A stretch of DNA of 14,039 bases, taken from Thermoplasmatota archaeon (GTDB taxonomy: Archaea > Thermoplasmatota > Thermoplasmata > GCA-020350865 > JAUVCJ01). Under the pieces are notes generated by a model. It made no database searches, was not told the origin of the DNA, and worked only from the letters and a program-made list of their open reading frames with translations. This document shows, in pieces, positions 6,319-11,665 of the stretch (within the stretch, counting starts at the first letter, position 1; every line of letters begins with the position of its first letter). The DNA lies in NCBI GenBank assembly GCA_030595765.1, contig JAUVCJ010000039.1, positions 1-14,039 of the forward strand, in the 5' to 3' direction. Position numbers and translations under genes: made by a program.

Positions 6319-7998
6319 ATGAGTGCTGCTGAGGATGTTCAGAAGATAGCAGCCAGGAAGAAGCTGTGGGAGCAACAGACCCTGGCAAAGACCCTGGCAA
6401 AAAACCCGGAGATGCATGAGGAATTCATCACAACTTCTAGCCAACCTATTGGTAGGCTCTATACCCCGGACGACCTTGATGATTGGAACTACCAGGATAA
6501 ATTGGGCTTTCCCAGCGAGTTCCCCTATACCCGTGGGGTCCAGCCCACAATGTATCGTGGCAGGCAATGGACAATGAGGATGTTCGCAGGTTTTGGCACT
6601 CCTGAGGAAACAAACCAGAGATACAAGTATCTGCTTTCTCACGGCGAGACCGGCCTTTCTGTGGCATTCGATTATCCCACACTTTACGGCTACGATTCTG
6701 ACCACGAGATCTGCAGAGGCGAGTTCGGCAAATGCGGGGTTGCGATCGATTCGCTTCGGGACATGGAGGTGCTTTTCGATGGGATCCCACTAGACAAGGT
6801 AACAACTTCAATGACCATCAACGGCCCTGCTGCCGTTGTTTGGGCCATGTATCTGGCTAACGGCGAACGCCAGGGAATACCGCTTAGCGCAATGGGCGGC
6901 ACGATCCAGAATGATATCCTCAAGGAGTACATCGCTCAGAAGTCATACATCTTCCCACCAGCGCCATCCATGAGACTCATCGTGGACACATTTGAGTTCG
7001 GGACAAAGCATGTTCCTCGCTGGAACACCATTTCGATATCTGGCTATCATATACGGGAGGCCGGTTCCACTGCACTTCAGGAGCTGGCGTTCACACTGGC
7101 AGATGGCCTCGCTTATGTACAGGCTGGAATTGATAGAGGCCTTGATGTTGATGATTTCGCTCCACGCCTGAGCTTCTTCTTCAATGCTCATAACGACCTC
7201 TTCGAGGAGATCGCCAAGTACAGGGCTGCCAGGCGTATCTGGGCAAGAGAGATGAAGGAACGCTTCGGTGCCAAGAACCCAAGATCATGGTGGCTCAGGT
7301 TCCATACCCAGACTGCTGGCTGTTCTCTTACAGAGGGACAGGTGGAGAATAACGTGGTAAGGGTTGCCATCCAGGCGCTGGCAGCGGTATTGGGAGGCAC
7401 CCAGTCTCTGCACACCAACTCAATGGACGAGGCTCTGGCTCTCCCTACTGAGAAGGCGGTGCGGGTAGCTTTGCGGACCCAGCAGATAATCGCCCACGAG
7501 TCTGGAGTTACAAACACAATAGACCCGCTTGGAGGCAGTTACTTTGTGGAGTGGTTCACAGACCATATGGAAAAGGGCTGTTACAAGTACTTCGACCAGA
7601 TCGACAAACTCGGAGGAGTGCTTGCAGCCATCGATAAGGGTTTCTTCCAAAAAGAGATAGCCCAGGCCGCCTATCGCTACCAGCGTGAGATCGAGAAGAA
7701 GGAGCGCATCATTGTCGGTGTCAACGACTTTGTGATGGAGGAGAACCTGGAGGTCCCGTTGTTGGTCATGGACCCCGAAGGTGAGCGCAAACACATGGAG
7801 GCTCTGAACAAGCTGAGAGCAGACAGGAACAATTCCAAGGTGCAGGCCAACCTAGAGACCCTCAGAAGAAAATGCTCCACAAGCGAGAACCTGATGCCAT
7901 TCATACTGGATTGCGTCAGAGAGTACGCCACACTCGGCGAGGTCTGCGACATATTCAGACAGGAGTTTGGCGAGTACGAGGAGTCTCCTATATACTAA
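6319..7998 (+). CDS. mcmA: Methylmalonyl-CoA mutase-type acyl-CoA mutase, large (catalytic) subunit
   Basis: Adenosylcobalamin-dependent carbon-skeleton rearrangement; in the main family, (R)-methylmalonyl-CoA to succinyl-CoA in propionate metabolism. The 559 residues contain only the substrate-binding TIM barrel, so the B12-binding domain must be a separate subunit encoded elsewhere. Present are the CoA-entry motif QPTMYRGRQWT, GLSVAFDYPT, GTIQNDILKE, PSMR (equivalent of Arg207 in the Propionibacterium enzyme), ISISGYH (His244), FAPRLSFF, LRFHTQTAG and GGTQSLHTNS. The position of substrate-binding Tyr89 is Phe, at residue 89 here (MRMFAGFG). Isobutyryl-CoA mutase also has Phe there, but pairs it with Gln instead of Arg. 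Ala, not Asp, follows GLSV, which excludes the 2-hydroxyisobutyryl type. The substrate is therefore probable but not certain. The ATG at 6319 is chosen over TTG at 6253 because family similarity begins with ARKKLWEQQ and the earlier start would lie inside the inverted repeat. No GGAGG is seen; it is probably leaderless. Confidence 0.93.
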   Translation: MSAAEDVQKIAARKKLWEQQTLAKTLAKNPEMHEEFITTSSQPIGRLYTPDDLDDWNYQDKLGFPSEFPYTRGVQPTMYRGRQWTMRMFAGFGTPEETNQRYKYLLSHGETGLSVAFDYPTLYGYDSDHEICRGEFGKCGVAIDSLRDMEVLFDGIPLDKVTTSMTINGPAAVVWAMYLANGERQGIPLSAMGGTIQNDILKEYIAQKSYIFPPAPSMRLIVDTFEFGTKHVPRWNTISISGYHIREAGSTALQELAFTLADGLAYVQAGIDRGLDVDDFAPRLSFFFNAHNDLFEEIAKYRAARRIWAREMKERFGAKNPRSWWLRFHTQTAGCSLTEGQVENNVVRVAIQALAAVLGGTQSLHTNSMDEALALPTEKAVRVALRTQQIIAHESGVTNTIDPLGGSYFVEWFTDHMEKGCYKYFDQIDKLGGVLAAIDKGFFQKEIAQAAYRYQREIEKKERIIVGVNDFVMEENLEVPLLVMDPEGERKHMEALNKLRADRNNSKVQANLETLRRKCSTSENLMPFILDCVREYATLGEVCDIFRQEFGEYEESPIY

Positions 7999-8133
7999 AA
8001 AAAAGGAGAAAATATAGCTGAGGAAGATGGCCGAGGAAGGCAGCGAGAGTCCAACCATGGCTGTCTTCGCAATAATCAAATACCCATCCCTATCATTTAT
8101 TAGTCTCCACTCCAATACACACCTCGAAGATAG
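7999..8133. other. Spacer after the mutase, no supported gene
   Basis: A purine run containing GGAG (8001-8010) follows the mutase stop, and an ATG at 8027 opens only 33 codons. This short frame has no family features and I do not call it. No T tract or strong hairpin was found. Together with the pseudogene at 8134-8531, this makes up the roughly 600-base gap before the next intact gene. Confidence 0.5.
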
Positions 8134-8531
8134 ATGACACCTACAACCAAGCGGACATTGGCCTTAGCAACTATATTCATTCTCTTGCTCACTCCGGTGA
8201 TGGCATGCATCCAGCTAGATACATCACCTCCTTCGCACTCTTAGGATGGCCTTGCCGGCAATGAGCAAACATTTCTTCTTGCATCCGGCGCTGACACATC
8301 CCGTAGATACCCAGCCAGGGCAGGCACCCGTTCCATCCCAACTCTGGCAGGGATCACCATCGAGGGGACGACAACTTCACGGAGGCAAATGGGGTGACCT
8401 CGGGGAGTGGCACAGCGGCTGACCCGTATGTGATTAAGGGGTGGCTAATTGCGAGCTTAAATAATAGTGCGGTGTCAATCTCGAATGCGAGTGCTAGCTT
8501 TGTTTTGAGGGATATAGCAGTCCAAATATGA
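8134..8531 (+). pseudogene. Remnant of a secreted beta-helix (NosD-like) surface protein
   Basis: ATG 8134 opens a 36-codon frame that is a clear signal peptide: a basic start, a hydrophobic core LALATIFILLLTP, then VMAC. It stops at 8242-8244. Further on, LAGITIEG (8344-8367) continues, after a one-base deletion, as DDNFTEANG, GVTSGSGTAADPYVIKGW and ISNASASFVLRDIAVQ, stopping at 8529. This is the N-terminal signature of large secreted archaeal proteins with right-handed parallel beta-helix repeats: a free-sequence opening, then GSGTxxxPYxIxGW, then repeats of the xSxSNxxxxFxIRD type. Only the first repeat remains; the rest of the gene is gone. The signal peptide and the body are in different states of decay and may have been fused by deletion. 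Such proteins are cell-surface or exported; no function is left here. Confidence 0.7.
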
Positions 8532-8574
8532 ACAATTATCTGACGACCAACAGAACACACCACCAGAACAAGGA

Positions 8575-8582
8575 TTATAAAT
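8575..8582 (+). promoter_or_regulatory. TATA box of the HNOB-like/adenosyltransferase operon
   Basis: TTATAAAT is centred 26 bases before the ATG at 8604 and is preceded by AAGGA, a BRE-like purine run. The spacing predicts a leaderless transcript starting at the A of the start codon. No Shine-Dalgarno lies before this ATG, which agrees. Confidence 0.7.
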
Positions 8583-8603
8583 CGCGAGCACAATCCTAGT
8601 TGC

Positions 8604-9137
8604 ATGACCTTTCCCAAGAAGAAGCAGATCATCGGAAGCTCCCTGTTAGGTTACAGGAAATTCATCAAGAAGAAGTGGGGTAAGGCCGGAGTTGATGACG
8701 TTGAGAAATTCATCAACTTCAAGCTCGATGATGTCACTGATGAGAAATGGTACCCATCCATCCTTAACGATTCGATGCTGGCCTGGATAGCCCAGAACTA
8801 TGGAATGGACATGGTCCGCCAGGCTGGTTTTTACATAGTTACCAATGTGGGCATAGTATCATTTGCTGCCCGAATCGCTGGCATTGAAAGGGTTTTCACA
8901 CGGGGAATGGAGCAGTTCCGTAACAACATCGACTATGGTGAGATTAATATCGAGAAGGAAGGCAAGGTCGCCATGATAACCATGATAGATGTGAGCGTGG
9001 ACGAAGTTACTCACATGGCCTGGCAGGGCATTTTCGAAGGGGTGCTTCATGTGTCTGGAGCCAGGGGCACTGTGACAGTCCTTGAGACTCAGACTGGCGG
9101 GTCTGATAAATGCGTCTACAAGATGGAGTGGAAGTAG
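8604..9137 (+). CDS. Conserved hypothetical protein, HNOB/4-vinyl-reductase-like fold
   Basis: A 177-residue soluble protein without signal peptide. Residues 10-60 (GSSLLGYRKFIKKKWG, then SILNDSMLAW) and the alternating helix-strand end, with TVTVLETQTGGSDKCVYKMEW at 156-176, resemble the haem-NO-binding/4-vinyl-reductase (V4R)/DUF2378 group. In these a terminal strand pair carries a Cys before Y-x-x-x-W. Members bind small hydrophobic ligands or tetrapyrroles, or act as regulatory domains. His137 and His149 could be ligands, but nothing here proves haem or corrinoid binding. Four bases separate its stop from the cobalamin adenosyltransferase start, so the two are almost certainly co-transcribed. 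A role in corrinoid sensing or handling is a guess from this context. The fold assignment is by eye and moderate. Confidence 0.6.
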   Translation: MTFPKKKQIIGSSLLGYRKFIKKKWGKAGVDDVEKFINFKLDDVTDEKWYPSILNDSMLAWIAQNYGMDMVRQAGFYIVTNVGIVSFAARIAGIERVFTRGMEQFRNNIDYGEINIEKEGKVAMITMIDVSVDEVTHMAWQGIFEGVLHVSGARGTVTVLETQTGGSDKCVYKMEWK

Positions 9138-9141
9138 CAGC

Positions 9142-9720
9142 ATGCCAGAACCTACTATCAGGCCAGAACAAACACCTATGCCGGAGCCCACAGTTCCCAA
9201 GGGCCTTTTACAGATATATACTGGCAATGGAAAAGGCAAGTCCACAGCAGCACTTGGCCAGGCCATCAGAGCCATAGGCCATGGAAAGCGCGTTCTTATC
9301 ATACATTTCATGAAGGGCTGGCCTGGATACGGCGAAATTGCAGCTGCAAAGAACATAGAAGGCCTAACCATCAAGCAGTTCGGCAGGGAGGATTACTTCG
9401 ACCCAGACCATCCCGAAGAGATCGATCTTCAGAAGGCAAAGGAGGCGATGGCTCTTGCACGTAGCGCCCTTTTAAGCGATGAGGTCGAGTATGACATGAT
9501 CGCCCTTGACGAGCTTTGCCTGGCTGTAGCCTGGAAGCTGCTGACCCTGGAAGATGTTTTGGCACTGCTTGAGAAGCGAAACCCAGAGCTGGAAGTCATA
9601 ATCACAGGCAGAGAAGCTCCAAAAGAGCTGCTGGATATCGCTGACCTAATAACTGAGATGAAAGAGGTTAGGCATCACTTTAATAGCGGTGTGGAAGGAA
9701 GAGCTGGCGTGGAGTTCTAG
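9142..9720 (+). CDS. cobO: Cob(I)alamin adenosyltransferase, CobA/CobO/BtuR type
   Basis: Transfers the 5'-deoxyadenosyl group of ATP to cob(I)alamin, giving adenosylcobalamin, the cofactor of the mutase at 6319-7998. The unusual P-loop GNGKGKST lies at residues 28-35 (inside LLQIYTGNGKGKSTAALG), as in the family. Next are the conserved FMKGWPGYGE, IKQFGREDYF, the acidic MIALDEL (Walker-B-like), VIITGREAPKELLDIADLIT and a C-terminus with EVRHHFNSGVEGRAGVEF. The length is 192 residues from ATG 9142. A second in-frame ATG at 9178 begins a repeat of the same MPEPT motif and would give 180 residues, close to the usual family start. The 9142 start sits 4 bases after the upstream stop and suits translational coupling, so it is preferred. 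A broken paralogue lies at 10840-11245. Confidence 0.93.
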   Translation: MPEPTIRPEQTPMPEPTVPKGLLQIYTGNGKGKSTAALGQAIRAIGHGKRVLIIHFMKGWPGYGEIAAAKNIEGLTIKQFGREDYFDPDHPEEIDLQKAKEAMALARSALLSDEVEYDMIALDELCLAVAWKLLTLEDVLALLEKRNPELEVIITGREAPKELLDIADLITEMKEVRHHFNSGVEGRAGVEF

Positions 9721-9735
9721 ATAGTTCTCGTTCTG

Positions 9736-10560
9736 CTAAAGTGTTTGCTTGGCTTCTTCCTCTTCATCATCTATTCCATCATCTATTCCATCATCTATTT
9801 CATCATCTATTTCATCATTACCAATCTCAGGGCTCAACCCTTTCTCCCTTTTTTTAAGCAGAAGTGGGATTGTGATCATCACTACAATTACCACTACAAT
9901 TACCACTAGGAGCATCATAATGTCATCCGAAAATAACTGGTCCTCGATTCCAGTAATAGTTACAGAAACACCATTATAATCTGGGCTATCGGAGAAAGAT
10001 TTCCAGGCCAAAAAAGAATCGACCAGATTTTTTTCTGAATAAGTCCCACCTGTTTTGATACTCTCCACTGCCCACTTCATCGTGATGGTAGCGGTGGATG
10101 TGTTGTTCGTACCAATAAGTCCCAACATGTCCATGTCCAAATTCAGATTGAATAGATGAATAGCTTTGGTCAAATAACCGCCAGGTAAAACCACAGCGTT
10201 GTTTGTTACTTCACAATCTATTTCATACTTCCAAATCCCGACCTCACTCTCATTCAGGACCCCATCATCGTTTCCATGTGGATGGTTGCTGCTGTTGTCA
10301 TAGTTATCAATTAGAACTTCCCTGATGTCCCTGGTGAGTTCTCCTGATATGGTGATGAATATCGCCTTTATGGTTCCTTGCCTCTCTTTTAGGTCTATTG
10401 TTATACTACCATCAGAATAATCTTGGTAGCTATCAGGTATCCCAGAGGTCTGGGAAGCTACTGTGCTGGAAAGCAGAAGCACAACTATCAATGCTAGCAA
10501 TGCTTTTTTTGTGTAAGGTGAGATGGAAAATGAATTCAGTTTTCTCATGGTCTTCATCAT
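9736..10560 (-). CDS. Secreted, C-terminally membrane-anchored protein with acidic repeat tail
   Basis: 274 residues of unknown function. A signal peptide occupies about residues 18-37 (KKALLALIVVLLLSS core, cleavage likely near VASQ). An extracellular region of about 175 residues follows, rich in Asn, Ser and Thr with several N-x-S/T sites. It includes GNDDGVLNESEV (97-108), which resembles an EF-hand-type calcium loop. One membrane helix runs from about 214 to 235 (IMMLLVVIVVVIVVMITIP), then basic KKREK, which orients the tail inward. The tail (249-269) repeats DEIDD/DGIDD units and ends in EEEE. Tandem ATGs at 10560 and 10557 follow a TATA box by about 23 bases, so it is leaderless. It converges with cobO, with a 15-base gap. 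It is A/T-richer than the genes to its left. Probably a cell-surface protein; the partner is unknown. Confidence 0.75.
   Translation of the reverse strand: MMKTMRKLNSFSISPYTKKALLALIVVLLLSSTVASQTSGIPDSYQDYSDGSITIDLKERQGTIKAIFITISGELTRDIREVLIDNYDNSSNHPHGNDDGVLNESEVGIWKYEIDCEVTNNAVVLPGGYLTKAIHLFNLNLDMDMLGLIGTNNTSTATITMKWAVESIKTGGTYSEKNLVDSFLAWKSFSDSPDYNGVSVTITGIEDQLFSDDIMMLLVVIVVVIVVMITIPLLLKKREKGLSPEIGNDEIDDEIDDGIDDGIDDEEEEAKQTL
9769..9816. repeat. Four 12-bp tandem repeats in the acidic tail
   Basis: ATCTATTCCATC occurs twice and ATCTATTTCATC twice, back to back (9769-9816). The 12-base unit keeps the reading frame and encodes the D-[DE/DG]-I-D tetrapeptide repeats at the C-terminus of the minus-strand membrane protein. 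The tail length is likely to vary by slippage. Confidence 0.9.
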
Positions 10561-10577
10561 AGAATGTAAATGATTTC

Positions 10578-10585
10578 AATATAAA
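10578..10585 (-). promoter_or_regulatory. TATA box of the membrane-anchored protein gene
   Basis: The minus strand reads TTTATATT, about 23 bases before the ATG at 10560. This predicts a leaderless or nearly leaderless transcript. No ribosome site is seen. Confidence 0.55.
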
Positions 10586-10629
10586 GGTATTTTGGTCATT
10601 GGTTTTTGTAAAATAATTCTTTAGCTCTT

Positions 10630-10823
10630 TCAATAGTCAAACAGGGTCTTTGGCTCAGGTCCAGTCTGGTTTGCAGAGGGAACTGGCTCATCTATCTTCC
10701 CCTCAAATCCTTTTCCTGTACTCCAAGAGCATTTCACAGTCGAAAACTCCTCGCCTCTGACAACATCGATGCGGTTCACAATCATGTCTTTTATCTCATC
10801 CATATGGGTTATAAGGATTACCT
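10630..10823 (-). pseudogene. C-terminal remnant of an ABC/Rad50-like ATPase
   Basis: About 63 minus-strand codons end in TGA (10630-10632). The readable part begins VILITHMDEIKDMIVNRIDV, which matches the strand and H-loop histidine at the end of ABC-type and Rad50/SMC-type ATPase domains (hydrophobic strand, then [ST]H, then an acidic helix, then a basic residue and I-x-V). Immediately upstream in frame is TAG, and no P-loop, signature or Walker B motif exists nearby. The similarity ends about 17 bases before the cobO pseudogene of the opposite strand begins. I infer that a deletion or rearrangement removed the rest of the gene. It is not a copy of the end of the YhaN-type ATPase at 11625, whose final sequence differs. 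Family within the ABC group is uncertain. Confidence 0.5.
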
Positions 10824-10839
10824 AGGGGAATCTCTCCTA

Positions 10840-11245
10840 CAGGGCTGCCAGGTTATGGGGGGGTCACTGCCGCCAAAAGCATAGATGGCCTGACCATAAG
10901 GCAGTTCGGCAGACAGGATTACTTCGCCCCTGACCATCCAGGCGAAATTGATTTTGAAAACGCAGAAGAGGCTCTGGAGCTTACTAGTTTTGTTCTCCTA
11001 TCCGAGAGCCCGGACTCTGACATGATTGTGCTGGACGAGCTGAATCTAACATGGCCTGGAAGCTGATGGACATCCAAAGCGTGCTGGATGTTCTCAACAA
11101 CCGCAACCGGATCCTTGATGCCATTATAACAGGCAGGGAGGCTCCACAGGAGTTTCTGGACATGGCTGACCGGGCGACGGAGAAGGTTTAAAGAAAGCAT
11201 CACTACACTGCTAGGGTTGAGGGAAGGATGGTTGTGGAGTTCTAA
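10840..11245 (+). pseudogene. Broken second cobalamin adenosyltransferase, P-loop missing
   Basis: This stretch aligns end to end with the intact gene at 9142-9720 from FMKGWPGYGE to the final VEF and stop, but in pieces. GLPGYGG, GLTIRQFGRQDYFAPDHP and SDMIVLDELN lie in one frame. After a one-base deletion near 11048 the second frame carries AWKLMDIQSVLDVL and AIITGREAPQEFLDMAD, then an in-frame TAA at 11189-11191. HHYTARVEGRMVVEF follows up to TAA 11243-11245. Another one-base deletion lies near 10847. The N-terminal part with the nucleotide-binding GNGKGKST is absent. The copy is clearly diverged from the intact one, so it is an old paralogue or was acquired separately. It cannot produce a working enzyme. 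Confidence 0.9.
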
Positions 11246-11366
11246 TTGGAAAGTGTTGATTAAACACTCCTAATTTCAGCGGTATGGGACAGGAAACAAT
11301 TGAGGAAAAATAATATGGAATTGATTCAAGCGGAGTTTTTAGCGAGTTACAAAATAGTTTATATTC

Positions 11367-11374
11367 CTTATATT
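11367..11374 (+). promoter_or_regulatory. Candidate TATA box of the small zinc-finger gene
   Basis: CTTATATT is centred about 30 bases before ATG 11401. A similar TTTATATTC occurs 9 bases earlier (11358-11366). Either predicts a very short leader; no Shine-Dalgarno is present. Confidence 0.45.
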
Positions 11375-11400
11375 CATTCAGATACGCTTGTGGTGTTTTA

Positions 11401-11577
11401 ATGGAAAAACAGATTACGGTACGCGCTTGCGATAGTTGCGGAGATACGATATCTGGGATAGAACCAGGCGATACAGAGTATTACAAATGCACTCAGTGCG
11501 GGAAGGAATATTGTGTGGACTGCATCAATGAACATCTTATTGATGACCATGGCTTTGCGAAATACATAAATGATTGA
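11401..11577 (+). CDS. 58-residue cross-brace zinc-finger protein (ZZ/B-box-like)
   Basis: A small intact frame, ATG to TGA, whose metal-ligand pattern is too regular to be chance: C10-x2-C13, C30-x2-C33, C38-x2-C41, H45, H50. The order CX2C-x16-CX2C-x4-CX2C-x3-H-x4-H is that of cross-brace fingers (ZZ, B-box and related treble-clef types) that bind two zinc ions and usually recognise a protein or peptide. The remaining sequence is short and acidic at the end (IDDHGFAKYIND). A nearly identical C-terminus is repeated as a fragment at 11618-11665. The gene is convergent with the YhaN-type ATPase, with 47 bases between their stops. The function is unknown; candidates are a protein-interaction adaptor or a small regulator. 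Zinc binding is inferred from spacing only. Confidence 0.75.
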   Translation: MEKQITVRACDSCGDTISGIEPGDTEYYKCTQCGKEYCVDCINEHLIDDHGFAKYIND

Positions 11578-11617
11578 TCCACCCAGCTGGAAATTGGACT
11601 GAAAAAACTATATCTTC

Positions 11618-11665
11618 AACCATTTTATTGAAGAGCATGGCTTTGCCCAACATCTGGAAGATTGA
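11618..11665 (+). pseudogene. 3' fragment of a second copy of the zinc-finger gene
   Basis: Fifteen codons plus TGA read NHFIEEHGFAQHLED, matching EHLIDDHGFAKYIND at the end of the intact zinc-finger protein, with the same stop position and several shared codons (ATT, CATGGCTTTGC). No cysteine pairs precede it, so only the last helix remains. The fragment lies antisense to the last 12 residues and stop of the YhaN-type ATPase. It marks a past duplication or recombination in which the ATPase gene took its end from, or was inserted into, a zinc-finger gene. Confidence 0.65.

Noticed and set aside
8027..8128. 33-codon frame after the mutase
   Set aside because: No family features, and it is not a B12-binding subunit, which was specifically looked for.
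8354..8632. Minus-strand frame over the beta-helix remnant
   Set aside because: It is antisense to readable beta-helix sequence and to the promoter and start of the next gene.
10919..11203. 94-codon minus-strand frame
   Set aside because: It is the antisense of the adenosyltransferase pseudogene and shows no features of its own.
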